From: Marinibacterium profundimaris
GTDB taxonomy: Bacteria; Pseudomonadota; Alphaproteobacteria; Rhodobacterales; Rhodobacteraceae
Length of the DNA stretch: 64,000 nucleotides
Assembly: GCF_002210095.1 (NCBI RefSeq)
Contig: NZ_AQQR01000002.1
Location: 62,001 to 126,000 of the forward strand
Reading direction: 5' to 3'
Part shown: positions 46,058 to 55,044 of the stretch, one piece after another
Layout: every line of letters begins with the position of its first letter
How positions within the stretch are numbered: position 1 is the first letter of the stretch
Made by a program: the position numbers and the translations under genes
The notes under the pieces: model-generated
What the model saw: only the letters and a program-made list of their open reading frames with translations
What the model was told of the DNA's origin: nothing
Database searches by the model: none

Positions 46058-47653
46058 TCAGGCGACCTCGAACTGCAGCGGGCGGACCTGGTTGAACATG
46101 CCGGTGTCCTTGAGCTTCTGCAGCACGGGGGCCGGGACCTCGTCATCGACATAAAGCAGCGCGATGGCCTGCCCGCCCTGGTTGGAACGGCCAAGCGTGA
46201 AGTTCGCGATGTTCACGCCGTTCGAACCCAGCGTGTTGCCCAGCGTCCCGATGATGCCCGGCACGTCGTTGTTCGTCGTGTAGAGCATATGCGCGCCGAT
46301 CTCGGCATCGATGTTGATGCCCTTGATCTGGATGAAGCGCGGCTTGCCGTCGCTGAAGACGGTGCCGGCGATCGACCGCTCGCGCTTTTCGGTGACCACG
46401 GTGACCTTGATGTAGCCTTCGAAGGCGCCGGACTGGTCCTGGCTGGTGGTCGAGATCTTCACGCCGCGTTCCTTGGCGATGACCGGGGCCGAGACCATGT
46501 TCACGTCCGGGTTCACGGCCTTCATGATACCGGCCACGACCGAGCAGTTCAGCGCCTCGAGGTTCATCTCGGACACCTGGCCGTCGTAGAGGATGTTGAT
46601 CGCCTTGATCGCCTCGTCCGTCATCTGGCCGATAAAGGCGCCGAGATGGCCGGCAAGCTTCACCCAGGGGCCCATGACCTTGGCTTCCTCGGCGGTGACC
46701 GAGGGCATGTTCAGCGCGTTTTCCACGGCGCCGGTCAGCAGGTAGTTCGACATCTGCTCGGCCACCTGCAGGGCGACGTTCTCCTGCGCCTCGGTGGTGG
46801 CGGCGCCGAGGTGCGGGGTGCAGACCACGTTGGGCAGGCCGAACAGCGGGTTCTCCTTGGCCGGCTCTTCCGAGAACACGTCGAAGGCCGCGCCGGCGAC
46901 GTGGCCGGATTTCAGCAGCTCGGCAAGAGCGGCCTCGTCGACCAGTCCGCCGCGCGCGCAGTTGACGATGCGCACGCCCTTCTTGGTCTTCTCCAGGTTC
47001 TCTTTCGACAGGATGTTGCGCGTCTGATCGGTCAGCGGCACGTGCAGGGTGATGAAATCGGCCCGCTTGAGCAGGTCGTCCAGCTCGACCTTCTCGACCC
47101 CCATCTTCTGGGCCTTCTCTTCGCCCAGGAAGGGATCGTAGGCCACGACCTTCATCTTCAGACCGCGCGCGCGGTCGCAGACGATGGAGCCGATGTTGCC
47201 GGCGCCGATGACGCCCAGCGTCTTGCCGGTCAGCTCGACGCCCATGAACTTCGATTTCTCCCACTTGCCCGCATGGGTGGAGGCGGAGGCCTCGGGGATC
47301 TGGCGGGCGACGGCGAACATCATGGCGATGGCGTGCTCGGCCGTGGTGATCATGTTGCCGAAGGGTGTGTTCATGACGATCACGCCCTTCTTCGAGGCCG
47401 CTTCCTTGTCGACATTGTCGGTGCCGATGCCGGCGCGGCCAATGACCTTGAGGTTGTCGGCCTTGGCCAGGATCGTCGGCGTGACCTTGGTGGCGGAGCG
47501 GATGGCAAGGCCGTCATACTGGCCGATGACTTCGGCCAGCTTGTCCTTGTCCTTGCCCAGGTCGGGCATGAAATCCACGTCGATGCCGCGATCGCGGAAG
47601 ATCTGGACGGCGGTTTCGGAAAGCTTGTCGGAAACGAGAACTTTGGGAGCCAT
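46058..47653 (-). CDS. serA: D-3-phosphoglycerate dehydrogenase
   Basis: The 531-residue enzyme does the first step of serine synthesis. It has the substrate domain, the NAD Rossmann motif (GVIGAGNIGSIV), the catalytic arginine in VNCARGGLVDE, the histidine in CTPHLGAAT, an intervening domain and a C-terminal ACT domain for serine feedback. Length fits the long (type 1) form. It follows serC on the minus strand across a 98-bp gap holding two palindromic repeats. A shared transcript from the serC leader is likely. Confidence 0.97.
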   Translation of the reverse strand: MAPKVLVSDKLSETAVQIFRDRGIDVDFMPDLGKDKDKLAEVIGQYDGLAIRSATKVTPTILAKADNLKVIGRAGIGTDNVDKEAASKKGVIVMNTPFGNMITTAEHAIAMMFAVARQIPEASASTHAGKWEKSKFMGVELTGKTLGVIGAGNIGSIVCDRARGLKMKVVAYDPFLGEEKAQKMGVEKVELDDLLKRADFITLHVPLTDQTRNILSKENLEKTKKGVRIVNCARGGLVDEAALAELLKSGHVAGAAFDVFSEEPAKENPLFGLPNVVCTPHLGAATTEAQENVALQVAEQMSNYLLTGAVENALNMPSVTAEEAKVMGPWVKLAGHLGAFIGQMTDEAIKAINILYDGQVSEMNLEALNCSVVAGIMKAVNPDVNMVSAPVIAKERGVKISTTSQDQSGAFEGYIKVTVVTEKRERSIAGTVFSDGKPRFIQIKGINIDAEIGAHMLYTTNNDVPGIIGTLGNTLGSNGVNIANFTLGRSNQGGQAIALLYVDDEVPAPVLQKLKDTGMFNQVRPLQFEVA

Positions 47654-47685
47654 ATCGAGGGATCCTTGAAAGAATTGGGAGGAGC

Positions 47686-47709
47686 GGTGGGGTAACAACC
47701 CCACCCTAC
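47686..47709. repeat. Dispersed palindromic repeat, copy 3
   Basis: GGTGGGGT (47686-47693), four bases, ACCCCACC (47698-47705), CTAC. It lies between serC and serA in the orientation opposite to copy 4. Confidence 0.8.
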
Positions 47710-47723
47710 GCATGTGTCTGGTG

Positions 47724-47746
47724 TAGGGTGGGGTTTTACCCCACCG
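47724..47746. repeat. Dispersed palindromic repeat, copy 4
   Basis: TAGG runs into GGTGGGGT (47727-47734), TTT, ACCCCACC (47738-47745), G. It is 14 bases from copy 3, so the pair forms an inverted arrangement in the serC-serA gap. Confidence 0.8.
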
Positions 47747-47751
47747 GGTGC

Positions 47752-48906
47752 TCAGGCGGCTTCGGTTTGCGCTGCGATCTCGGCCTGGAAGGCCCAGTCG
47801 ATCCAGGGCAGAAGCGCCTCGACATCCGAGGTCTCAACCGTCGAGCCGCACCAGATCCGCAGACCCGCGGGCGCGTCGCGATAGGCGCCGATGTCCAGCG
47901 CCACGCCTTCGTCGGCCAGCCGCTTGGCCACGGCCTTGGCGAAGGTGGCCCCGTCGGTGATGCGCGCATCGGTGAACTTCAGGCAAACGCTGGTGTTCGA
48001 CCGCGTCGCCGGATCGGTCGCGAGGAAGTCGATCCAGTCATGCGCCTCGACAAAGGCGGTGACCGCCGCCGTATTGGCATCGGCGCGGCCGATCAGGCCC
48101 TTCAGCCCGCCCACGCTTTCGGCCCAGTCCAGCGCCAGCAGGTAATCCTCGACCGCCAGCATCGACGGCGTGTTGATCGTCTCGCCCTTGAAGACGCCCT
48201 CGATCAGCTTGCCGCCCTTGGTCAGGCGGAAGATCTTCGGCAGCGGCCAGGCCGGGGTGTAGCTTTCCAGACGTTCCACCGCGCGGGGGGACAGGATGAT
48301 CATCCCGTGCGCCGCCTCGCCGCCCAGCACCTTCTGCCAGGAGAAGGTGGTGACATCGAGTTTCTCGAACGGCAGGTCCTGCGCGAAGGCGGCCGAGGTT
48401 GCGTCGCACAGCGTCAGACCCTTGCGGTCCGCCGGGATCGCGTCGCCGTTCGGCACGCGCACGCCCGAGGTCGTGCCGTTCCAGGTGAAGCACACGTCCT
48501 TGTCGAAATCGACCGATGCCAGGTCCACGATCTCGCCATACTCGGCGGTCTTCACCTCGGCCTCGATCTTCAGCTGCTTGACCACGTCGGTGACCCAGCC
48601 CGCGCCAAAGCTTTCCCAGGCCAGCATTTCCGCCGGACGCTCGCCCAGCAGGTTCCACATCGCCATCTCGAAGGCGCCGGTGTCGGAGGCGGGCACGATG
48701 CCGACCTTGTAGCCCTCGGGCACGCCGAGGATGTCGGCGGTGCGGTCGATGGCGGCCTTCAGCCGGGCCTTGCCTTCAGCCGAGCGGTGCGAGCGGCCCA
48801 GGGGCGCGTCAGCCAAATTGGCGAGGTCGAATGCGGGGGGTTTGGCGCAGGGGCCGGAGGAAAAACGCGGATTGGCCGGCCGCGTGGCCGGTTGTGCGAT
48901 GGTCAT
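47752..48906 (-). CDS. serC: Phosphoserine aminotransferase
   Basis: The 384-residue enzyme is a class V aminotransferase that forms phosphoserine from 3-phosphohydroxypyruvate. Its opening [13 protein letters not shown], the region [25 protein letters not shown] and the pyridoxal phosphate lysine in [14 protein letters not shown] match the alphaproteobacterial serC type. It heads serC-serA and is preceded on its strand by the structured leader at 48932-49095. Confidence 0.96.
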   Translation of the reverse strand: MTIAQPATRPANPRFSSGPCAKPPAFDLANLADAPLGRSHRSAEGKARLKAAIDRTADILGVPEGYKVGIVPASDTGAFEMAMWNLLGERPAEMLAWESFGAGWVTDVVKQLKIEAEVKTAEYGEIVDLASVDFDKDVCFTWNGTTSGVRVPNGDAIPADRKGLTLCDATSAAFAQDLPFEKLDVTTFSWQKVLGGEAAHGMIILSPRAVERLESYTPAWPLPKIFRLTKGGKLIEGVFKGETINTPSMLAVEDYLLALDWAESVGGLKGLIGRADANTAAVTAFVEAHDWIDFLATDPATRSNTSVCLKFTDARITDGATFAKAVAKRLADEGVALDIGAYRDAPAGLRIWCGSTVETSDVEALLPWIDWAFQAEIAAQTEAA

Positions 48907-49095
48907 ATCTATCTACCCTTCCAGATAAACGCCCCTCGTTGGGGAGGGGTGTCCCACCGCCGGACATACGCCTGCCCTTTAAAACAAGCAAGATCCAAAG
49001 TGGTTTGCATTGAAGCTGGCTGCGGGAAGCTCCGGAACGATGAGGGAACATCACCCCCGGATTGGCACAAATCTGACACAGCGATCTTTCGGGCC
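48907..49095 (-). promoter_or_regulatory. serC leader region with two adjacent hairpins (left copy)
   Basis: Just upstream of serC, two hairpins abut. On the plus strand CCCCTC/GAGGGG encloses a six-base loop (48932-48949), then TGTCC/GGACA encloses CACCGCC (48950-48966). Position and form recall the alphaproteobacterial serC leader motif known from comparative genomics (from memory). A diverged copy at 51616-51786 keeps both hairpins, with a compensatory pair change in the second, which supports an RNA structure. Confidence 0.65.
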
Positions 49096-49256
49096 GAAGC
49101 AGGCAATCAAGCCGTTTGGCATGGTCTGACGGCAGCTTCCCCGCCTGTTGGCACGCGCTGCGGCTCCTCCCTGCGCCTTGCCGATTTTAGGGCCCACAGG
49201 ACCACTGCCGATGATGGATTTCATCTCGGTGGCACCCCTGCGAAGAGGGCCGCGCG

Positions 49257-50123
49257 ATGAGTTATCACGTCGAAGCGCTCTGCGACCGCCGCAGATTCGG
49301 CAGTGCCGCCCGCAAGCAGATCGCCATGTACCTCGCGAACAAGGCGAGCGACGACGGGGCCGGTATCTGGTGCTCGAAGCACACAATCGCGCGGCACACG
49401 GAACTGAGCCTCGCCACCGTCAAGCGGACGATCCGCGATTTCCTGGACGAGGGCTTGCTCGTCGAAACCGGCGAACTGCGGCCCTGCGATCATGGCCATA
49501 CCTTGGTCTATCGCCTCGTCCTAGAAGCGGTCTCCGAACTGGATTCTTTGCTGCCGCCAAAGGGGCTCAAAGAGACCGGGCTCACGGTGAACCCGGTTCA
49601 CGATGATACCCCAAGGGGGGTCACAGTGACCCCTCGACGGGGTTCACCACGACCCCCTAACAATCCTAAAAACAATCCTTTGAAACCTCCTACGCGCGCA
49701 GAGGCGCTCGAGGCGGAGGAGGTGGATCTGGATAAGATCTGGGCCGCCTATCCCTCCGACCGTCGCCGGGACCGCGAGGGGTGTCGCCGCCACCTCGCCG
49801 AGGCGCTTGGCGACGCGTCGGTCGAAGAGCTGGCTGCCGCTGCCGCTGCGTACGCCGCCGAAACCGATGGCTACACGCGCTCGAAGGTGTGCTTCCTCGA
49901 CAACTGGCTGCGGCTCGCAAAATGGCGGCGGCATGTGGATGCGCTGCGGCAGCAGAAGGCCACATCAACGGAGAGTGCGGAGAAGATCCTGAGACAGGTC
50001 GCTGGCTGGGTGAAGACCCGCCACGGGATGTGCAGGCACGTGACAAGCGGCCAGGTCGCAGCCGCCATGCAGCGAGGCCTGATCACGCGCGACGAAGCCT
50101 CGGCAGCCGGTGTTCTGAAATGA
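49257..50123 (+). CDS. Helix-turn-helix protein of a mobile element (replication-type)
   Basis: The 288-residue product begins with a winged-helix domain (about 15-85: RKQIAMYLANKASDDGAGIW, SKHTIARHTELSLATVKRTI, FLDEGLLVETG). A proline-rich linker follows and then a charged helical C-terminal part. Such domains occur in phage and plasmid replication or regulatory proteins. Codon use includes runs unlike the neighbours (the linker is rich in PRG and NNP). It lies right after the left leader copy and is probably the first gene of the element. Its exact role is unknown. Confidence 0.75.
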   Translation: MSYHVEALCDRRRFGSAARKQIAMYLANKASDDGAGIWCSKHTIARHTELSLATVKRTIRDFLDEGLLVETGELRPCDHGHTLVYRLVLEAVSELDSLLPPKGLKETGLTVNPVHDDTPRGVTVTPRRGSPRPPNNPKNNPLKPPTRAEALEAEEVDLDKIWAAYPSDRRRDREGCRRHLAEALGDASVEELAAAAAAYAAETDGYTRSKVCFLDNWLRLAKWRRHVDALRQQKATSTESAEKILRQVAGWVKTRHGMCRHVTSGQVAAAMQRGLITRDEASAAGVLK

Positions 50124-50252
50124 CCCGGACACGCAGCCAAAGCTCCCGGAAGCGGACCAACGGCGCCGAAACGACACAAGCGCCGCCGCGTCGTCCCTTC
50201 GCCAAACACACCCGCAGCGCCCATCAGACGGCTGGCGGAGGGTGGGTTTGGC

Positions 50253-50350
50253 AGCCACTGAAAGTGGCTTCGATCCGGCACGGATCGGCGGCGAAGCCGC
50301 TCGCGGGGTCGAGGGGCGCAGCGCCCTCGCCGACATGTTGCTCGCAACAT
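50253..50350. other. Array of five consecutive hairpins, candidate transfer or replication origin
   Basis: Five inverted repeats follow one another: AGCCAC-5-GTGGCT (50253-50269), CGATCCG-3-CGGATCG (50271-50287), GCGGC-3-GCCGC (50288-50300), an interrupted stem at 50310-50329 (CGAGGG with CCCTCG) and ATGTTGC-2-GCAACAT (50335-50350). They end 42 bases before a mobilization-like gene, the usual place for an oriT. No nick-site consensus was recognised. Confidence 0.5.
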
Positions 50351-50391
50351 AATAGTCGGTCCTTATTGCGTTCCGTGATCACGGGGGACCG

Positions 50392-50754
50392 ATGATGTCC
50401 GGTCCGCAGTTTGTGAGATTTCAGACCTTTTCACGCAAGAGCAATCCGGCAGGCCAGTCAGTCGAACAGGTGCTGGCCGAAGCAGCGCGCGCGCCGGAGT
50501 TCTCCCTGCACGTTAAATGCCCAAAGAACCCAAGTATCGTCTTCGGAGCATCACCGGAGGCAGTCCGTCAGCGGCACGATGAAATGCTGAGTTCGGGCAG
50601 CGTCGAGGTCCGCCTAAAGGATGGCCGCAATGCGCGGCGGGCTGTTAGACAGGATCGGCATACGATGCTGACCGGAACATCGCCGAGCGGATCAAGGCAG
50701 AAACGGAAGCCAAGGCATGGGACCGGAAGTTCGACGGGCCGGGCGCAGGGCTGA
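50392..50754 (+). pseudogene. Mobilization/relaxase-like gene fragment
   Basis: The first 90 or so residues (SGPQFVRFQTFSRKSNPAG, SVEQVLAEAARAPEF, DRHTML) look like the N-terminus of a mobilization or element-encoded protein known from Rhodobacteraceae elements; the exact family is uncertain. From about 50665 the frame turns into low-complexity sequence. The neighbouring frame (from 50649) becomes the integrase, so the 3' part of this gene has been lost. It is best read as a 5' fragment joined to a truncated integrase. Confidence 0.5.
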
Positions 50755-50756
50755 CG

Positions 50757-51545
50757 ATGGCACAGGTCTTCACCGCATATCTGGACGCCGAAAAGCCGGA
50801 ACGGTTCCTGCTGCGCCTTGCGGATTTCTGGAAGGACATGCCCGTCGACGAGGTCCGCGCCGAAACGATCCGTCAGGCCGCCCGGAAGATCTATCCGCAT
50901 GCGGCAGAGCCGACCTGGAACCGCCAGGTGATCAAGCCGACGCAGGCTGCAATCAATCACGCGGCCGAGCTTGGCTGGTGCCAGCGGATATCCGTGAGAC
51001 GATACAGCGAAGACCCTGCGATCAAGACGCCAGCCACCCTGGCATGGGTGCGCGCCTTCGCCCGTCAGGCAGAGCAGGACGGGTTGCCGCACCTCGCTGC
51101 CATCTGCCTGTTCATGTTTGGCACCGCCGCGCGGGTCGGGGAAGCCTGCCGCCTTCAGTGGCGGGATGTGGACCTGGCCGGATCAACCGCGAAGATCCAG
51201 CTGCACAAGCCACGGCCGTGGAGCCGGATTGCCCACCTTCAGCCAGACCTCGTCCGGGCGCTGGAGAGCATCCCCTCGAACCGCAAGCCGGATGACAGCG
51301 TCTTTGGCTATGCCGGTCGCGGCAGCGTCCGGGGCCCCTGGAACAACGTCGCTGCCCGCGCCGGGATCGAGCGCCTGACGCCCCATTGCTGCCGCCATGG
51401 CTTCGCCACCTCGATGCTGCAAAACGGCTTTGACGTGAAGACCGTGGCCGAGCGTGGCGGCTGGAAGGATGCCACCACGGTGCTGCGCACATACGCCCAC
51501 GCGATCGAGGACAAGACCGTCACCGACACGCTGTTTGACACATAA
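50757..51545 (+). pseudogene. Tyrosine recombinase (integrase), 5'-truncated
   Basis: The frame from the first ATG gives 262 residues with the core-binding and catalytic domains. Catalytic residues are in place: R in AARVGEACRLQW, H and R in PHCCRHGFATSML, W in GGWKD and nucleophile Y in LRTYAHA. In-frame similarity continues upstream to 50649 (AERIKAETEAKAWDRK), then meets a stop at 50646. The usual arm-binding N-terminus is missing. It may still be made from ATG 50757 but is probably inactive or altered. It belongs to the element inserted by serC. Confidence 0.75.
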
Positions 51546-51615
51546 GCGACACAGCGCCCCGACAAGGAGGAACCAAGCTCATGAAATATAGGGAAGAATC
51601 CGGGACAACACCTGT

Positions 51616-51786
51616 CCCTCGTTGGGAGGGGTGCCCCACCGCCGGGCATACGCCTGCCCTTCAGAACAAACAAGATCCAAAGTCGGTTGAATTGAAGCAG
51701 GTCGCGGAAACCTCCGGTGCGAACAGGAAACATCAGCCCCGGATCGGCACAAAGACGGAAAACGGCGATTTTTTTGCCTCGGGCCG
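51616..51786 (-). repeat. Orphan copy of the serC leader (right copy)
   Basis: This stretch is a diverged direct repeat of 48933-49095. Both hairpins persist: CCCTC/GAGGG with a five-base loop (51616-51630) and TGCCC/GGGCA around CACCGCC (51632-51648). Relative to the left copy the middle pair has changed from T-A to C-G on both arms. No gene follows it on its strand. Confidence 0.75.
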
Positions 51787-51841
51787 GGAACGGGGGGCCT
51801 GATGCGGCGTCGCCCCCGGCCGACAAGGTCCCGTCATCGGG

Positions 51842-52870
51842 TCATTGCAGCCCGGCCGCATCCACGATGCCCGCATCGCAGCCCGGGCTGAGCGGATCGG
51901 CGGCGAGGATCAGAACGCCGACATCCGCCGTCTCGGTGATCTGCCCCTTCAGCGCGATCTTCAGCTCCTGGATCAGCAGCCGGCCGCGGTCACCCCGGCA
52001 TTCCACCGTCACCCGGTCCCCGGCGCCGACTCCGAAGGCCGCGTCGAAGGCCGCCCGCAGCTCGGCCCCCGACAGCTCGGCGCCCACGCGCGCCTCCATC
52101 AGCGCGCCGACCGGAGAGTCGTTGATCGCGTCCAGCACCCGCAACGTGTCGTCGAAATACTCGTCCGCTCCGCCCGCGCCGAAAAAGCAGGTGCCGTGCC
52201 GGATCCATTCATGCCGCTCCAGGAAGCTGGCCGTGCCGGGCATGGCGGTGGCCAGTCGCTCGGCGGTGTCGGCGTCCAGCTCCGGCGCGGGCAGGTCCTG
52301 CCACCGGCCGTCGCGGTCCAGCGCGATGAGCGGCTGCGGGACACCGCAATACTCCACCCCGCGCGGCTGCGGCCAGAGCCCGTGGATCGACAGCCGGGTC
52401 TCGGTGAAGGGCAGCAGGCCATCGTTGAGCTGTCGGCATTCCGTCTTCAGGGGACGCTGTTCGCAGAAGGCCGGCTGCCAGCTGACGGCCATCAGCAGGT
52501 CGGTAGCCTCTTCGCCCTTGGCGGGCTCGAACCCTTCAGGCGGGGGACCGCGGCCGTCCGGGCCGGGCGTGGCGGCGACCACGTGGATCCCGCAATCGCC
52601 ATGGATCCAGCGATCCGGCGTGACCGGCGCGCCGGGGACCTTCACCTGGTACCAGTCGCCGCCCTGCGTGTTCCGGCCGATCATGTCATAGGTCAGCCGC
52701 GGCTCGGCCCGCAGGCCGCCGGGATTCGTCAGGCTGTTCTTCGATTGATATAGCTCGCAGCGGTCCTGCGCGATGAACCAGCCGTCAAGCCGAAGCTGCG
52801 CCTGCACGGCGCCGCCCAAAGCGGCAAGGGACAGCGCGGGAAGGACAGCGGACAGCAGAAAGCGGAACAT
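51842..52870 (-). CDS. Ribonuclease T2 family protein, secreted
   Basis: The 342-residue product has a signal peptide (MFRFLLSAVLPALSLAALGG, cleaved near AVQA) and a small N-terminal beta-rich module with cysteines (residues 26-100, SH3-like). An RNase T2 domain follows. Its two active-site segments are RLSIHGLWP (H163) and HEWIRHGTC (E221 and H225), preceded by the typical AVSWQPAFCE. It cuts single-stranded RNA in the periplasm or medium. The ATG at 52870 has GAGG upstream. It is divergent from nasT. Confidence 0.92.
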   Translation of the reverse strand: MFRFLLSAVLPALSLAALGGAVQAQLRLDGWFIAQDRCELYQSKNSLTNPGGLRAEPRLTYDMIGRNTQGGDWYQVKVPGAPVTPDRWIHGDCGIHVVAATPGPDGRGPPPEGFEPAKGEEATDLLMAVSWQPAFCEQRPLKTECRQLNDGLLPFTETRLSIHGLWPQPRGVEYCGVPQPLIALDRDGRWQDLPAPELDADTAERLATAMPGTASFLERHEWIRHGTCFFGAGGADEYFDDTLRVLDAINDSPVGALMEARVGAELSGAELRAAFDAAFGVGAGDRVTVECRGDRGRLLIQELKIALKGQITETADVGVLILAADPLSPGCDAGIVDAAGLQ

Positions 52871-53235
52871 GCGACGACCTCGCTGATGGACCCGGACACA
52901 AGGGTTGGACACCGCCAGGACGGCGCGGAACCGGAGGCCGCGGCGAAAGAACCCCGACCAAGCAATGTGCCGTGATGCGCGTGGAAACAAGACGCCGCAT
53001 GGCAGAGCGCGCGCACGACGGGAAACAGCAGAAGACCTGCCATGAGTCGCGCGCCTGCAGACGCAAAACCCCGCGCCGCGCGGTCCGGCCCCCGGGATCA
53101 CGCCACCATGCGGCGCAAGGATCTGCCCAAAAGGCAGGCACAACTCGCGCCGGATGCCCAGAATCCGAACACGATATCACCATACCCGTGCCAGGCGTCA
53201 CGCGGAGCGTTCTCCTGCCCGGCAACACTTGTCAG
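52871..53235. other. Divergent promoter region between RNase T2 and nasT
   Basis: This 365-bp gap holds no recognisable gene; an open frame upstream of nasT lacks conservation. The promoters of both genes should lie here. No clear operator or -24/-12 element was found by eye. Confidence 0.5.
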
Positions 53236-53829
53236 ATGGTCGCGATGCAAAAACCACTCTCCATCGTCGTCGTCGAACAGGACCGGGACCGCGCGCTGCT
53301 CATCGTCGACAGCCTGCGCGACTCGGGCGCGCATGACATCTTTGTCGTCTCGGAAGAGACCGCGCTGGCCCGCCGCATCAAGGAGCGGAACCCCGACATC
53401 GTGCTGGTCGACATGGCCAGCCCGTCGCGCGACATGCTCGAAGAGCTGACCATGGCCTCGGGCGCGACCGAGCGGCCGGTGGCGATGTTCGTGGACCAGT
53501 CCGACGACGGGCTGACCAAGGCCGCGATCGAGGCGGGCGTGTCGGCCTATGTCGTCGACGGGCTGCGGCCCGAGCGGATCAAGCCGATCATGGACGCCGC
53601 GATCACCCGCTTCCACATGTTCCAGCGCATGCGCACGGAACTTGAGGCGACCAAGAAGGCGCTGGAAGAGCGCAAGGTGATCGACCGCGCCAAGGGCATC
53701 CTGATGAAGGCCCGCAAGATCGACGAGGACGAGGCCTATGCGCTGATGCGCAAGACGGCGATGGCGCAGGGCCGCAAGATGGCCGACGTGGCCGAGGCGA
53801 TCGTGACGGCGGCGGGGCTGCTGTCATGA
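53236..53829 (+). CDS. nasT: NasT, ANTAR-domain nitrate response antiterminator
   Basis: The 197-residue protein has a receiver-like domain (residues 7-120, with D59 in IVLVDMASPSRD) and a C-terminal ANTAR domain. The ANTAR part is KKALEERKVIDRAKGILMK (split here from the conserved ERKxIxRAKGxLM motif) and DEDEAYALMRKTAMAQGRK. ANTAR domains bind paired hexaloop RNA hairpins and block terminators. nasS overlaps its stop by ATGA. A matching leader lies just downstream of nasS. The ATG at 53236 or 53245 are equally possible starts. Confidence 0.93.
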   Translation: MVAMQKPLSIVVVEQDRDRALLIVDSLRDSGAHDIFVVSEETALARRIKERNPDIVLVDMASPSRDMLEELTMASGATERPVAMFVDQSDDGLTKAAIEAGVSAYVVDGLRPERIKPIMDAAITRFHMFQRMRTELEATKKALEERKVIDRAKGILMKARKIDEDEAYALMRKTAMAQGRKMADVAEAIVTAAGLLS

Positions 53830-54995
53830 GCCTGGCACAGCTGAAGGCGGGGTTCATCCCGCTGGTGGATTCCGCGCCCTTCATCGTCGCGAAGGAGCTG
53901 GGCTATGCCGAGGAAGAGGGGCTGGACCTGCAGCTGGCCAAGGCGCCCAGCTGGTCCACCCTGCGCGACTGGGTCGCCATGGGCCAGATCGACGCCGCGC
54001 ATATGCTTTCACCCGTGCCGGTTGCGGCCGCGCTGGGGCTGGGCGGGATCGCGGCGCGGCTGAACGCGCTGTCGGTCCTGTCCGTCAACGGCAATGTCAT
54101 CGGCGTCTCCACCGCGCTGGCCGCCCGGATGCGCGATGCCGGCTACCGGTTCGATTTCGCCGACCCCAAGGCCGCCGGCCCAGCCCTGATGGCCGCGGTC
54201 GACGGGCGGCTGCGGATCGGCGTGCCCTTCCCCTTCTCGATGCATGCCGAGCTTCTCTATTACTGGCTGGGCGCCATCGGCGTTCAGACGCCCCAGGGTC
54301 TGGACGTGCGCACCATCCCGCCGCCGCTGATGGCCGAGGCCATGGCCCGGGGCGAGATCGACGCCTTCTGCGTGGGCGAGCCCTGGGGCTCCATCGCCGT
54401 GGAAACCGGGGTTGGCGCGCTGCTGCTGCCCGGCAACGCGATCTGGGCCCGCGCGCCGGAAAAGGTGCTGGCCGTGCGCGAAAGCTGGGCCGAAGAGCAG
54501 CCCGGCCTTGCGCGCAGCCTCGTCCGGGCGATGTGGCAGGCCGGGCGCTGGCTGGGCCAGCCCGACAACCTGGCGACCGCCTCCGAGATCCTGTCGCGCA
54601 CCGAATACCTGGATATCAGCGCAGAGGTGCTGGAACGCGCGTTGTCGGGCCGCATGGTGATCTCGCCCGAGGGCGACCTGCGCATCTGCGAGGGGTTCAT
54701 CGCCTTCCACGCGGGGGCCGCCGGCTTCCCGTGGCGCAGTCAGGCCGCCTGGATCGCCGAACGGCTGGCCGCGCGCATGGGGCTCGATCGCAGCGCGGCG
54801 CGCGAGGCGGCCCAGGTCTTCCGCGCCGACATCTACCGCCAGGCGCTGGCGCCGCTGCACGTGGATCTGCCCGGCGCATCGGAGAAACTGGAAGGCGCGA
54901 TTACCGTCCCGACCGAGGTCGCCTCGGCCTCGGGCACGCTGATTCTGGCGCCCGATCCGTTCTTCGACGGCCAGATTTTTGACCCGTCGGCCTGA
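53826..54995 (+). CDS. nasS: NasS, nitrate/nitrite-sensing NrtA-like protein
   Basis: The 389-residue protein resembles the nitrate-binding protein NrtA (AGFIPLVDSAPFIVAKELGY, IDAAHMLSPVPVAA, FCVGEPWGS) but lacks a signal peptide, which marks NasS. In known systems NasS holds NasT inactive until nitrate or nitrite binds. It is coupled to nasT by ATGA. The end of the gene is followed by the attenuator leader of the transport and reductase operon. Confidence 0.93.
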   Translation: MSLAQLKAGFIPLVDSAPFIVAKELGYAEEEGLDLQLAKAPSWSTLRDWVAMGQIDAAHMLSPVPVAAALGLGGIAARLNALSVLSVNGNVIGVSTALAARMRDAGYRFDFADPKAAGPALMAAVDGRLRIGVPFPFSMHAELLYYWLGAIGVQTPQGLDVRTIPPPLMAEAMARGEIDAFCVGEPWGSIAVETGVGALLLPGNAIWARAPEKVLAVRESWAEEQPGLARSLVRAMWQAGRWLGQPDNLATASEILSRTEYLDISAEVLERALSGRMVISPEGDLRICEGFIAFHAGAAGFPWRSQAAWIAERLAARMGLDRSAAREAAQVFRADIYRQALAPLHVDLPGASEKLEGAITVPTEVASASGTLILAPDPFFDGQIFDPSA

Positions 54996-55025
54996 ATCGG
55001 CCTGATTTTCAGCCCGATTTTCAGG

Positions 55026-55044
55026 CAATCCCCGTTCGGGATTG
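55026..55044 (+). terminator. Hairpin after nasS
   Basis: CAATCCC (55026-55032) pairs with GGGATTG (55038-55044) around CGTTC, followed by TTAGAATT. It may end the nasTS transcript, though the T-run is short. Confidence 0.4.

Larger units (their letters stand above)
48932..51786. mobile_element. Decayed integrative element flanked by duplicated serC leaders
   Basis: Two direct repeats of about 165 bp (48933-49095 and 51616-51786), clearly similar by eye, bracket 2.5 kb. This holds an HTH protein, a hairpin array, a mobilization-like fragment and a 5'-truncated tyrosine recombinase. The element ends beside serC on the left and an RNase T2 gene on the right. The fragments show it is no longer complete. 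Confidence 0.65.

Noticed and set aside
50120-50395. 91-residue frame starting on the stop of the HTH gene
   Set aside because: The ATGA overlap is attractive, but the frame runs through five hairpins and has a low-complexity, Arg/Ser-rich product. The hairpins explain the sequence better.
52972-53235. 88-residue N-terminal extension of nasT
   Set aside because: The extension is rich in Arg and Cys without conservation, and NasT proteins start near the chosen ATG.
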